NCBI GenBank assembly: GCA_001513045.1
Contig: LFSB01000023.1
Location: 1 to 50,714 of the forward strand
Direction: 5' to 3'
Source: Clostridiales bacterium DTU089
GTDB taxonomy: Bacteria; Bacillota; Clostridia; Oscillospirales; Acutalibacteraceae
DNA length: 50,714 bases
Both the position numbers and the translations under genes were made by a program. Below are positions 7,948 to 15,973 of this stretch, one piece after another (position 1 is the stretch's first letter; every line of letters begins with the position of its first letter). Under the pieces are notes generated by a model that saw nothing but the letters and a program-made list of their open reading frames with translations, did not search any database and was not told the origin of the DNA.

Positions 7948-8685
7948 ATGCCGCTTGAGCGTATTGATAAAATAATTGCATCGCAGGGTGAGCTTTCGCG
8001 CAGCGATGCAAAGAAGCTGCTCTCCGACGGCGCTGTTGCTGTCAACGGGAAGCAGGTGCGGGATTGCTCGTTCAAGGCGGACATAGATGCGGATATCGTA
8101 TGTATTCACGGTAAGCCGCTCAGGAGCGGGAAATACATATATATTATGCTCAACAAGCCCACCGGAGTGGTTAGCGCGTCACGCTCATCCGGGAAGGGCG
8201 AGAAAACGGTGGTTGAGCTTGTGCCCCGCAGCATGAAGCGTTCGGGGCTGTTTCCGGCAGGAAGGCTCGATTCCGACAGCACGGGCTTTGTGCTCATCAC
8301 CGATGACGGGGAGTTTGCACACAGGATTTTATCTCCGTCAAACCATGTGGAAAAGACCTACGAGGTTACGCTCTCGCATCAGGCGGATATCGAACGCTAT
8401 ACAGAGGCGTTTTCCAAGGGGCTTGTACTTTCCGACGGAACGCGTTTGCTCTCGGCGGATGTCCGTATGCTTTCGGACGGCGAACGACCGGTGCTTGAGG
8501 TTGTGCTGCGTGAGGGGAGATATCATCAGATAAAGCGTATGTTTGCGGCTCTCGGGAATCACGTTGAAGCACTGAGGAGAACAAAAATAGGCGGACTTGA
8601 GCTTGATGCAGCTTTGCCGGAGGGCGAATGCAGAGAGCTTACAGCCGAAGAGGTTAGTGAAATTACACAAAAACCGAATTGGTAA
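7948..8685 (+). CDS. RsuA/RluB-family rRNA pseudouridine synthase
   Basis: Converts a specific uridine of rRNA to pseudouridine. The 245-aa protein has an N-terminal S4 RNA-binding domain (about residues 2-60: RIDKIIASQGELSRSDAKK...GAVAVNG) and a catalytic domain with GRLDSDSTGF, in which the Asp is catalytic, then HRILSPSNHVEKTYEV and the C-terminal GRYHQIKRMFAALG. These identify the RsuA/RluB/RluE/RluF group, but the target uridine is not clear. The frame is open from 7876; the ATG at 7948 has AAAAGGA 8 nt upstream and gives the standard family N-terminus. A strong terminator follows at 8697. Confidence 0.9.
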   Translation: MPLERIDKIIASQGELSRSDAKKLLSDGAVAVNGKQVRDCSFKADIDADIVCIHGKPLRSGKYIYIMLNKPTGVVSASRSSGKGEKTVVELVPRSMKRSGLFPAGRLDSDSTGFVLITDDGEFAHRILSPSNHVEKTYEVTLSHQADIERYTEAFSKGLVLSDGTRLLSADVRMLSDGERPVLEVVLREGRYHQIKRMFAALGNHVEALRRTKIGGLELDAALPEGECRELTAEEVSEITQKPNW

Positions 8686-8696
8686 AAATGCACAAT

Positions 8697-8725
8697 AAAA
8701 AGCCGCCCGTTTTGGGCGGCTTTTT
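8697..8725 (+). terminator. Rho-independent terminator after pseudouridine synthase
   Basis: AAAAGCCGCCC pairs with GGGCGGCTTTT around GTTTT and is followed by T residues. It closes the pseudouridine synthase gene. A second inverted repeat, AAATGTTT (8749-8756) with AAACATTT (8766-8773), lies further on. Confidence 0.9.
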
Positions 8726-8780
8726 CAACAAAAAAGGCTTTTTTGACGAAATGTTTAAAATTTTCAAACATTTTTGTGCA

Positions 8781-8815
8781 TTTTGCTTGCAAAATTCTTT
8801 GAAATTGTGTAATAT
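8781..8815 (+). promoter_or_regulatory. Probable promoter with overlapping palindrome, PucR/CdaR-type gene
   Basis: TTGCAA (8787-8792), a 17-nt spacer and TAATAT (8810-8815) precede the regulator gene by about 60 nt. The -35 is part of the perfect inverted repeat TTTTGC-TT-GCAAAA (8781-8794), a possible operator. Confidence 0.45.
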
Positions 8816-8873
8816 GTACAAGTAGCGATATGGTCATTATGTATAAAGCTTCCGCAAGAAAGGAAGGCAACTT

Positions 8874-9959
8874 ATGTCAAACAGACTTTTTCAAGGCGTA
8901 ATCCACCAGATGAGAGATGTCGTCGATCGTACGATAGGCGTCATAGACGAAACGGGAACCGTTATCTCATGCAGCGAGCTTGGTAAAATAGGCGAGGTTC
9001 AGAGCTCGGCAGTCATAAAGGTCTTTTCCTCTATGGCGGCAGAGGCTATCGAGGGCTATACCTATCAGCCCTTCGGAACCCACATGCATCCTGAGTACGC
9101 GGTTTTTGTCGAGGGCGACGATGATATCGCCGCGAGATACATAGGTATACTCTGTGTGTCACTCGGCAGCATAAAGCAGTATTACGACGAGAAGTATGAC
9201 AGGGGCAACTTTATAAAGAATGTCATACTCGACAATATTCTTCCGGGCGACATATACCTCAAGGCGAGGGAGCTGCATTTCAATAACGAGTCAGCCCGCG
9301 CGGTGCTCCTCATAAGAATACCGGAGCGCAACGATGTTTCTGTTTTCGATGTCATACACAACCTCTTTCCCGATAAGGCGAAGGATTTTGTCATAAACAT
9401 AAACGAGAGCGACATCGCGCTCGTCAAAGAGGTAAAACCCGATATCGAAACGAGGGACCTTGAGAAGCTTGCAAGGTCGGTTGCGGATGCACTGTCCACC
9501 GAATTTTACACGCATTGCCTTGTGGGTATCGGCTCCACCGTTGTCGGAGTTCGTGACCTTGCCCGTTCGTTTAAAGAGGCTCAGGTATCTCTTGAGGTCG
9601 GCAAGGTGTTCGATATCGAAAAAACCATAGTCAGCTATGACCATCTCGGCATAGCGAGGCTTATCTATCAGCTTCCCACCACATTGTGCGACATGTTCCT
9701 GCGCGAGATATTCAAAAGAGGCTCAATTGAAACGCTTGACCAGGAGACGCTCTTTACCATTCAGAAATTCTTTGAGAACAACCTGAATGTGTCCGAAACC
9801 TCCCGTAAGCTGTTCGTTCACAGAAACACGCTTGTATATCGTCTCGAAAAAATCAAAAAGCTTACGGGTCTTGACCTGCGCGAATTTGATGACGCTATTG
9901 TGTTCAAGGTTGCGCTTATGGTCAAGAAGTATCTCGATGCAAATCCTGTAAAATATTAA
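8874..9959 (+). CDS. PucR/CdaR-type transcriptional regulator
   Basis: A 361-aa cytoplasmic DNA-binding protein. Residues 1 to about 130 resemble the sugar-diacid-recognition-like sensor (VVDRTIGVIDETGTVISC), a GGDEF-like middle follows, and the C-terminus carries the PucR helix-turn-helix: TIQKFFENNLNVSETSRK, then LFVHRNTLVYRLEKIKKLTG. These regulators sense small metabolites or stress; the ligand here is unknown. The ATG has AAAGGAAGG 5 nt upstream. It lies directly before the ftsEX operon on the same strand, and a 17-bp palindrome overlaps the ftsE promoter. Control of that operon by this protein is an attractive but unproven inference. Confidence 0.8.
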   Translation: MSNRLFQGVIHQMRDVVDRTIGVIDETGTVISCSELGKIGEVQSSAVIKVFSSMAAEAIEGYTYQPFGTHMHPEYAVFVEGDDDIAARYIGILCVSLGSIKQYYDEKYDRGNFIKNVILDNILPGDIYLKARELHFNNESARAVLLIRIPERNDVSVFDVIHNLFPDKAKDFVININESDIALVKEVKPDIETRDLEKLARSVADALSTEFYTHCLVGIGSTVVGVRDLARSFKEAQVSLEVGKVFDIEKTIVSYDHLGIARLIYQLPTTLCDMFLREIFKRGSIETLDQETLFTIQKFFENNLNVSETSRKLFVHRNTLVYRLEKIKKLTGLDLREFDDAIVFKVALMVKKYLDANPVKY

Positions 9960-9992
9960 CTGTTAACAAATTGTTACAATTTGATTACAAGG

Positions 9993-10023
9993 GGTTACAA
10001 TTTGTAACCAACTGTGGTATAAT
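9993..10023 (+). promoter_or_regulatory. ftsE operon promoter with palindromic operator candidate
   Basis: TTACAA (9995-10000), a 17-nt spacer and TATAAT (10018-10023) make a strong sigma-A type promoter. The perfect palindrome GGTTACA-ATT-TGTAACC (9993-10009) covers the -35. Further (T)GTTACAA/GATTACAA copies lie upstream at about 9972-9990, so a repressor or activator array is plausible. Confidence 0.75.
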
Positions 10024-10035
10024 CACATCATAAAA

Positions 10036-10092
10036 GGCGGCGGAAGGGCTTCGGTACGTAATACCGAAACATGCCTTTCGCCTTCTTTTTTG
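10036..10092 (+). terminator. Terminator-like hairpin in the ftsE leader
   Basis: Starting about 5 nt downstream of the expected transcription start, GGCGGAAGGGC...TTCGGTA can fold with TACCGAA...GCCTTTCGCC into a long nested hairpin, followed by TTCTTTTTTG. It lies 50 nt before the ftsE start, so most transcripts may end here. It could be an attenuator or the end of a short RNA. Confidence 0.6.
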
Positions 10093-10141
10093 TGGACAAA
10101 CACGGAAATAAAGGCGTGAAATCGGAAAGGGAAGAAAAGAA

Positions 10142-11116
10142 TTGCTTATCGAGTTTAATGATGTGTCAAAGACCTATGACAACGGTACAAAGGCACTCAA
10201 AAACGTGAATATGAAAATCGAAAAAGGCGAGTTCGTATTCGTGGTCGGCTCCTCCGGCGCGGGTAAGAGTACCTTTTTAAAGCTTATGATGCGTGAGGAG
10301 GTTCCGAACTCCGGAAGCGTTACGATTAACGGGGTGTCCCTGAACAACATGAAAAAGCGCGATATACCGCGCTTTCGCCGTACTCTCGGCATTGTTTTTC
10401 AGGATTTCAGGCTTATCCCGAACATGAACGCTTACGACAACGTCGCTTTTGCAATGCGCGTTATCGGTGCGCGTGAGTCGGAGATACGCAAGAGGGTTCC
10501 CTATGTTCTCGGGCTTGTCGGACTCGCTTCAAAAGCGAGAAACATGCCGAATGAGCTTTCGGGAGGCGAGCAGCAGAGGGTTGCGCTCGCAAGAGCACTC
10601 GTCAACAATGCGGGAATAATTATCGCGGACGAGCCTACCGGTAACATAGACCCCGAAATGTCATACGAAATAGTGGATTTGCTCAATCACATAAATGCAA
10701 ACGGCACTACCATAATCATGGTCACGCATGAGCATAATCTTGTCCGTCAGTTCAATCATCGCGTGGTTGTAATGGAGCACGGCTGTGTTGCGTCGGATAC
10801 GTCGGATGCAACAGGAATAAAGCCCATCGGGGCTGCTGCGCAGCAGGTAACAATTCCCTCCAAGGGCTCTTATTATCCGGCTCCCAATGAGGACCCGGAG
10901 CTTGAACGCTTTATGCAGACCTACGGAACAGATGAAAACGAGGCTGATCCCGATTACAGCTCATACCTCGAAAGCATAACACCGCCCGTGCTCCCGACTC
11001 CGGAGCTTGAGCCGGCTCAGGCGCCGGTCGTTCAGACCGCCTCCGAAGCGGAAGCGCCGCAGTCAGCTGAAGCGGAGCCCGCTCAGACAACCGATACGGA
11101 GGTGGATGCGAAATGA
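10142..11116 (+). CDS. ftsE: Cell-division ABC transporter ATPase FtsE with long C-terminal extension
   Basis: Cytoplasmic ATPase that with FtsX controls a peptidoglycan hydrolase at the division site. The ABC domain fills residues 1 to about 225: Walker A GSSGAGKST (36-44), Q-loop VFQDFRLIP, signature LSGGEQQRV, Walker B IIIADEPTGNIDP and the switch His in MVTHEH. At 324 aa it is about 100 residues longer than usual FtsE. The extra tail is rich in Pro, Glu, Ala and Thr and looks disordered. The start is TTG at 10142, preceded by GGAAAGGGAAG. The stop overlaps the ftsX start (ATGA). Confidence 0.93.
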   Translation: MLIEFNDVSKTYDNGTKALKNVNMKIEKGEFVFVVGSSGAGKSTFLKLMMREEVPNSGSVTINGVSLNNMKKRDIPRFRRTLGIVFQDFRLIPNMNAYDNVAFAMRVIGARESEIRKRVPYVLGLVGLASKARNMPNELSGGEQQRVALARALVNNAGIIIADEPTGNIDPEMSYEIVDLLNHINANGTTIIMVTHEHNLVRQFNHRVVVMEHGCVASDTSDATGIKPIGAAAQQVTIPSKGSYYPAPNEDPELERFMQTYGTDENEADPDYSSYLESITPPVLPTPELEPAQAPVVQTASEAEAPQSAEAEPAQTTDTEVDAK

Positions 11117-12027
11117 AAAGAGGAAGCTTGCATTATCTTACCCGCGAAGGCGTAAGAAGTATATGGGTAAACCGGCTGATGTCGGTTGCATCAATAACGG
11201 TGCTTATGGCGTGCCTTGTTATAATCGGCAGCGGAGTGCTGCTTTACTACAACATTTCTGCCATGCTCGACCATGTCGAAAGCCAGAACGTTGTCATGGT
11301 GTATGTCCGCAAGGGCACGCAGGACACCGACCGTTCCATGCTGGGCGTTGCCATAAAAAGCATGGACAACGTAAAGGATTGCGAATTTATCCCCAAAGAG
11401 GACGCATTCAACGAGCAGCTTAAAAATCTCGGAGACGATGCCGCACTGCTCACCGGACTTGACGCGAGCATACTTCCCGACGCATACCGCGTGACTCTTG
11501 ACGATATGACGAAATTCGACTTCACCGTCACGGAGCTTCGTGCGCTTGAGCACGTTGAAAAGGTCAGGGAAAATTCGGACCTCGCCGGAAAGCTTACAAA
11601 AATCAGGAGTGCCGTCACCTACATAAGCATAGGTATGGTCATTATGCTTTTCCTTGTAGCGGTGTTTATAATAGCGAATACCGTTCGCATAACAATGTTC
11701 AGCCGCAGGCTGGAAATAAGCATAATGAAGGCGGTGGGAGCCACAAACAGCTTTATCCGCTGGCCGTTCCTTATAGAGGGCGTTCTTCTCGGAATTATAT
11801 CCGGAATAGTGTCGCTCGGCGTGGTATACGGCTTGTATACTCTTGCTACGGTTTCATTTGCTGAAATACTTTCCGTGGTGGGCTCATCTCCCGTGGCGTT
11901 CGGCAATTATGCCCTGCGTCTTCTCGGGCTGTTCCTCATCATCGGTGTGGTGACAGGCGGCTTCGGCAGCTCGGTGTCTCTCGGTAAATATCTGAAAGAA
12001 CAGGGGAGTGTTGTAAGTGATGACTAA
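11113..12027 (+). CDS. ftsX: Cell-division protein FtsX
   Basis: Integral membrane partner of FtsE, 304 aa. Four membrane segments are seen at about residues 22-45, 172-196, 222-246 and 268-292, with the large extracytoplasmic loop between the first two (about 46-170), the part known to contact the hydrolase activator. The MacB/FtsX signature is seen around RRLEISIMKAVGATNSFIRW. Start and stop overlap ftsE and the M23 gene, so the three are translationally coupled. Confidence 0.93.
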   Translation: MKRGSLHYLTREGVRSIWVNRLMSVASITVLMACLVIIGSGVLLYYNISAMLDHVESQNVVMVYVRKGTQDTDRSMLGVAIKSMDNVKDCEFIPKEDAFNEQLKNLGDDAALLTGLDASILPDAYRVTLDDMTKFDFTVTELRALEHVEKVRENSDLAGKLTKIRSAVTYISIGMVIMLFLVAVFIIANTVRITMFSRRLEISIMKAVGATNSFIRWPFLIEGVLLGIISGIVSLGVVYGLYTLATVSFAEILSVVGSSPVAFGNYALRLLGLFLIIGVVTGGFGSSVSLGKYLKEQGSVVSDD

Positions 12028-13354
12028 ACGCAAACCGGTAAGAGCGCTTCTTGCTCTGCTTGTTGTATTTGCACTTCTTGCCTCAGGCTCCGTGTTCCCG
12101 TCGGTTTACGCAACCAACGAGGAGGAAGCGGCAAAAATCGAGCAGGAAATAAAAGCACTCAATGAACAGATTGCTGCTCGCGATGCGAAAATAAATTCTC
12201 TGAAAAACGACATGAGCAAGCAGCAGGAGTACATAGAGGAGGTTCAGGACCAGATTTCCGCCGTGCAGGAAAAGGTTGACGCTCTGCAGGGGAAGGTCGA
12301 TATTCTGAAAAGAGAGATTGCAGGACTCGATGCCCAAATAGCCTCGCTCGATGCGGAAATAGCCGCCATGAATGCCGAAATAGAGGGCATAAACCTTAAA
12401 ATAGCCGAGCAGGAAAAGGAAATTGCCGATGCCTATGTGCTTCTCGGAGAGCGGCTTTGTGCGCTGTATATGGCGGGTGAAAACTCAGACCTGGAGCTTC
12501 TTCTGTCCTCGGGCAGCCTTGAAAGCTTTCTCACGCGCGCCGAGCTTTTCAGCGACGTTGCCGAGCATGACAATCAGCTCGTTGCGGATATCCGCACGCA
12601 GATAGATAATCTCAACAAAAGCATAGAGGAGTTAAATGTCAAAAAGAACACGGTTGAGCTGAAAAAAATTGAGATAGAGGCCGCCAAGCTTGAGGTGCAG
12701 GAGAAGAAGTCCGTTCAGGACACTGCACTTGCGGAGGTTAAGAGTGAGGAAGCGGTAATCCAGAGGGATTTGGACAAGCTTCTCGGTTATATGTCCTCAT
12801 TAAAGAGCACAAGCGAGCAATATCGCCGTCTTAACGACAAGGCGGAGGCAGCCATAAACGCCAAGGAAAAAGAGATTGCGGAGCTGTTGAAAAAGGAATC
12901 AAGCTCCGGCGGAGGTAATGTTGAGGGCGGACTCAAATGGCCCGTGCCCTACAACAGATGCTATATTTCATCTCCCTACGGAACGCGTACATTCAACGGC
13001 GTAACAAAGATGCATTACGGCATTGACATCTGCGTCTCCGGCGGAACTTTAGGCAAGCGTATAATCGCCCCCGCGGACGGCGTTGTCATAACTGCCATCA
13101 CAGGCGGCTACAACGGCGGAGCGGGAACCTATACGGTAATCGACCACGGTGACGGACTTCTCACATATTACTACCATTGCAACGCTTTGAACGTGAGCAA
13201 GGGTCAGAAAGTAAGTCAGGGCGATACAATAGCTTATATAGGCAGCACGGGCTATTCCACGGGTCCGCATCTTCACTTTGCAATAACCGTAAACGGCTCG
13301 TATGTCAATCCGCTTTCAAAGGTAAGTAAGCCGTCCGACTGTGTGATATATTAA
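12017..13354 (+). CDS. Coiled-coil M23 (LytM) peptidoglycan hydrolase, FtsEX partner
   Basis: Secreted murein endopeptidase of the EnvC/PcsB functional type, the expected target of FtsEX. An N-terminal signal peptide (RALLALLVVFALLASGSVFP) is followed by a long coiled coil (about residues 35-290, with IASLDAEIAAMNAEIE heptads), a short GGGN linker and an M23 domain (about 310-445). Zinc ligands are visible in MHYGIDI and GPHLHFAI, plus the His of YYYHCNAL, so it is probably active, unlike E. coli EnvC. GTG at 12017 or ATG at 12020 can start it; AGGGGAG fits either. It overlaps the 3' end of ftsX. Confidence 0.9.
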   Translation: MMTKRKPVRALLALLVVFALLASGSVFPSVYATNEEEAAKIEQEIKALNEQIAARDAKINSLKNDMSKQQEYIEEVQDQISAVQEKVDALQGKVDILKREIAGLDAQIASLDAEIAAMNAEIEGINLKIAEQEKEIADAYVLLGERLCALYMAGENSDLELLLSSGSLESFLTRAELFSDVAEHDNQLVADIRTQIDNLNKSIEELNVKKNTVELKKIEIEAAKLEVQEKKSVQDTALAEVKSEEAVIQRDLDKLLGYMSSLKSTSEQYRRLNDKAEAAINAKEKEIAELLKKESSSGGGNVEGGLKWPVPYNRCYISSPYGTRTFNGVTKMHYGIDICVSGGTLGKRIIAPADGVVITAITGGYNGGAGTYTVIDHGDGLLTYYYHCNALNVSKGQKVSQGDTIAYIGSTGYSTGPHLHFAITVNGSYVNPLSKVSKPSDCVIY

Positions 13355-13366
13355 AGAGTTAGAGCT

Positions 13367-14563
13367 ATGAATAAAAAAATTTCTCTCGGCGTTGCCTTGT
13401 CCCTCATATTTGTTGCAATAGCAGCATCGGTATCTGTTACGATGTCGGTGTTTATGAAGGTGTACAACGGCATAATCAAGGACCTTCCCGGAAGAGAAAA
13501 GCTTTACAGCACGGTTTCCGAGATAGATGAGCTTATCAGAACCGAGTATTACGGCGAGATAGATTCCGCATATCTCAATGACAATGTTTCCGCGGGCTAT
13601 ATAAACGGTCTGGGCGGCAAGGGCTGCCGGTATATGAATGCGGCACAATATGCGGAATACAAAAGCCGTGTTGAGGGAAGAATGTCCGGCGTGGGCATAA
13701 CCGCCGCGTGGGATTCGCAAAGAGGCGGATTATATGTTTCAGCCGTGTTTGAGGGCTCGCCCGCGGAGTCCGCAGGTCTTCTTGAGGGTGACGTTATAAC
13801 GTCCGTGGACGAAACAGCGGTTACGCAGGATAACGCCGCGCAGTTGTTGGAAAAGCTTGCCGGTGAGAAATTGACCACTGTCAACATCTCCTATACGCGC
13901 CTGGAGCAGCTCACCACAGTGAGCGTCGCAAAGGGCTACTATACACAGGCGGTGCATTCCGAGGCGATAGGCGAAACGGGATATATCAAAATATACAATT
14001 TCTACGGCGGAACACTTAATCAGTTTAAAAATGCCGTTTCGGATCTTCAGGGCGAGGGCGTAACGTCACTTATTATCGACCTTCGTGATGTAAGCGAGGG
14101 CGAGGCTAAGTACGCCTGCGAGGTTGCCGATGTCATTGTTCCTCTCGCGAGCGGCGCAAACGGCGCAATAGCAAAAGCGGTGAATCGCGGGGGCGAAACG
14201 GTCGAGGTTTTTTCCTCGGATGCAAACGAGCTGAACATGCCCATGGCAGTGCTTATAAATTCAGGAACCTCGGGCTGCGGCGAGCTTTTCGCCTGTGCAA
14301 TGAGGGACTTTTCAAAGGCACAGCTTATCGGTACAACCACACAGGGAAACTGTATGCTCCAGAAAACCTTTGAGCTTTCCGACGGCGGAGCGGTTACTCT
14401 TTCGGTAGCGCAGCTTGTGCCCTATAAGAGCGAGACGTATCAGGGAACCGGAATCGTACCCGATACCCAGGTTGTGCTTGCCCCTGAGCTTGAAAGCAGA
14501 AGGGATTCGCTGACAATGGATGAGGACCCGCAGATTCAGACGGCATTTTCTCTGTTTTCCTAA
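13367..14563 (+). CDS. S41 C-terminal-processing-protease family protein, apparently inactive
   Basis: A 398-aa membrane-anchored, extracytoplasmic protein of the CtpA/Prc family. An N-terminal membrane segment (residues 5-25) is followed by a helical region, a PDZ domain (about 100-185, GVGITAAWDSQRGGLYVS...AESAGLLEGD) and the S41 fold (about 190-380). The catalytic Ser position of the usual TASAAE-type motif is Gly303 (TSGCGE, Ser one residue earlier). The catalytic Lys of the usual TFGKG motif, 25 residues later, is Asn328 (TQGNC). Gln332, four residues on, is kept. Both dyad residues seem lost. It lies 12 nt after the M23 gene, as in other Clostridia where an active CtpA follows ftsEX. 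Confidence 0.88.
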   Translation: MNKKISLGVALSLIFVAIAASVSVTMSVFMKVYNGIIKDLPGREKLYSTVSEIDELIRTEYYGEIDSAYLNDNVSAGYINGLGGKGCRYMNAAQYAEYKSRVEGRMSGVGITAAWDSQRGGLYVSAVFEGSPAESAGLLEGDVITSVDETAVTQDNAAQLLEKLAGEKLTTVNISYTRLEQLTTVSVAKGYYTQAVHSEAIGETGYIKIYNFYGGTLNQFKNAVSDLQGEGVTSLIIDLRDVSEGEAKYACEVADVIVPLASGANGAIAKAVNRGGETVEVFSSDANELNMPMAVLINSGTSGCGELFACAMRDFSKAQLIGTTTQGNCMLQKTFELSDGGAVTLSVAQLVPYKSETYQGTGIVPDTQVVLAPELESRRDSLTMDEDPQIQTAFSLFS

Positions 14564-14569
14564 TAAAAC

Positions 14570-14606
14570 AAACGCCTTCCGCATATAATTTGCGGGAGGC
14601 GTTTTT
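14570..14606 (+). terminator. Terminator of the ftsEX operon; right arm carries next gene's RBS
   Basis: AAACGCCTTCCGCA pairs over 14 bp (one G-U) with TGCGGGAGGCGTTT around TATAATT and is followed by a T tract that ends at the ATG of the next gene. GGGAGG in the right arm (about 14594-14599) is the only ribosome binding site for that gene. Confidence 0.85.
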
Positions 14607-15428
14607 ATGCTAACTGTATTTACCGTGCGTGAGACGGGGAACGGTTTTCGCTCGCGTATAAAGGAGCATTTCAATCCGTCTGCGGCGCAGGTGTGTAAGA
14701 TATCCGTGCCGGGAGGCGTACCCTTTGTCGCTCTGAGCGCAGTGAAACGCAGAGGAGAGATTGATTGGGAGGATGCTTCCGCGGCAATCGGCGGCAAAAG
14801 CACGTATACTCTGTTTGCGGACGGTATATCACCTGTGGCGGATACACCGTTTCGCCGGTTTGTTCCGCAGCAGCTGCCGAAAATTATGCTGTTCAATACC
14901 GCGAAGGAAATAATACGCCGGTGCTGCGAGCCGCTCTCATGCAGTGTGTGCGTTGTCGACGGCGACGGAGTGCTCGCGCCCTATGCACATACCCTGTGCC
15001 CTCTTACAAGGGAGGTTCGCGTGCTCACCGGCAGCGGATATTATGAGCGATGCGCCCGTAAGGCTCTTGAGGAGTACGGCGCAGCGCTTGTGATTGCCGG
15101 CAGGGATTGTGCACAGATAAAGGGTACATGCATCATTTCCGTGTGCAACAACGGCTCCAGAGAGCAGTCAAACACGCTTTTGCTCAACGGCGAAAATGCA
15201 CGATTTGTAATAAAGGGCGCGGATTTCACGGTTCCGGATGAATATGCGTCGCTGTGTCCCGACGGAATAAATCCCAAGCTCTTTGCCGAAGCGCTCTACG
15301 AGTGCTGCGCGGCACCGGGACTCGCAAACCTTATTTTCAGTGATGTAAGCGTAAACGGCAAGGTGCTTGCGTTGGATTCAGCAACGCTTTACATCAATAA
15401 AATCCTTGACAATGTTGGTAATATTTAA
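14607..15428 (+). CDS. Protein of unknown function, 273 aa, cysteine-containing
   Basis: I do not recognise this protein. It has no signal peptide or membrane segment. Three parts can be seen: an N-terminal half with FVALSAVKRRGEIDWED and FRRFVPQQLPKIMLF; a middle with Rossmann-like alternation (SVCVVDGDGVLAPYAH, REVRVLTGSGYYERCA, GAALVIAGRD); and a C-terminal part ending IFSDVSVNGKVLALDSATLYINK. About twelve Cys residues are scattered and do not form a clear zinc motif. The ATG follows directly on the ftsEX terminator. The 3' end contains the greA promoter. Pattern resembles small conserved clostridial proteins of unknown role. Confidence 0.6.
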   Translation: MLTVFTVRETGNGFRSRIKEHFNPSAAQVCKISVPGGVPFVALSAVKRRGEIDWEDASAAIGGKSTYTLFADGISPVADTPFRRFVPQQLPKIMLFNTAKEIIRRCCEPLSCSVCVVDGDGVLAPYAHTLCPLTREVRVLTGSGYYERCARKALEEYGAALVIAGRDCAQIKGTCIISVCNNGSREQSNTLLLNGENARFVIKGADFTVPDEYASLCPDGINPKLFAEALYECCAAPGLANLIFSDVSVNGKVLALDSATLYINKILDNVGNI

Positions 15429-15434
15429 TATAAT
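15406..15434 (+). promoter_or_regulatory. Consensus sigma-A promoter of greA-lysS
   Basis: TTGACA (15406-15411), exactly 17 nt, TATAAT (15429-15434): a perfect consensus. The -35 and spacer lie in the last codons of the upstream gene. Just downstream of the expected start, TGACA-GGTAA-TGTCA (15444-15458) forms an inverted repeat that could be an operator or a 5' leader hairpin. Confidence 0.85.
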
Positions 15435-15489
15435 ACCTTTTATTGACAGGTAATGTCAGTATTTTTTTAGAAGAGAGGAAGTTTTCTAT

Positions 15490-15963
15490 ATGCCGCAAGA
15501 TATTTTATTGACCTCTGCGGGACTTCACGAGCTCCAGGAGGAGCTTGAACATCTCAAATCAGTCGGACGCAAGGAGACAGCCGAAAAAATCAAAATCGCG
15601 CTTTCCTTCGGCGACCTTTCCGAAAACAGCGAATATGATGAGGCTAAGTCCGAGCAGGGCAAGCTTGAGGCGCGTATCAACGAGATTGAAACGATGCTTC
15701 AGAATGCGAAGGTACTCGACGAAGATGCCATAAGCACCGATATTGTCCATATCGGCTCCATCGTCAAGCTCAAGGACATCGAGATGAAGGATACCATTGA
15801 GTTCCAGATAGTCGGCTTTGCCCAGGCGAATCCCGACGAGGATAAAATATCAGACGAATCGCCGCTCGGCAAGGCGCTTCTCGGCCACAAGAAGGGTGAG
15901 AAAATCACCGTCGAGGCACCTATAGGAAACATTTCATATAAGATATTGGAGATATCCAAATAA
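15490..15963 (+). CDS. greA: Transcript cleavage/elongation factor GreA
   Basis: Rescues backtracked RNA polymerase by stimulating cleavage of the nascent RNA. The 157-aa length is normal. Residues 1-75 form the coiled-coil finger with the acidic tip DLSENSEYDEAK and the downstream GKLEARINEIE. The C-terminal FKBP-like domain has VGSIVKL-like (HIGSIVKLKD) and SPLGKALLGHKKGE. The ATG follows AGAGAGGAAG. It is followed after 10 nt by lysS; the pair is common in Firmicutes. Confidence 0.95.
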   Translation: MPQDILLTSAGLHELQEELEHLKSVGRKETAEKIKIALSFGDLSENSEYDEAKSEQGKLEARINEIETMLQNAKVLDEDAISTDIVHIGSIVKLKDIEMKDTIEFQIVGFAQANPDEDKISDESPLGKALLGHKKGEKITVEAPIGNISYKILEISK

Positions 15964-15973
15964 GGAGCAGCAA

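Noticed and set aside
14584-14589. TATAAT in the loop of the ftsEX terminator as a promoter -10
   Set aside because: No acceptable -35 about 17 nt upstream; the motif lies inside a hairpin loop.
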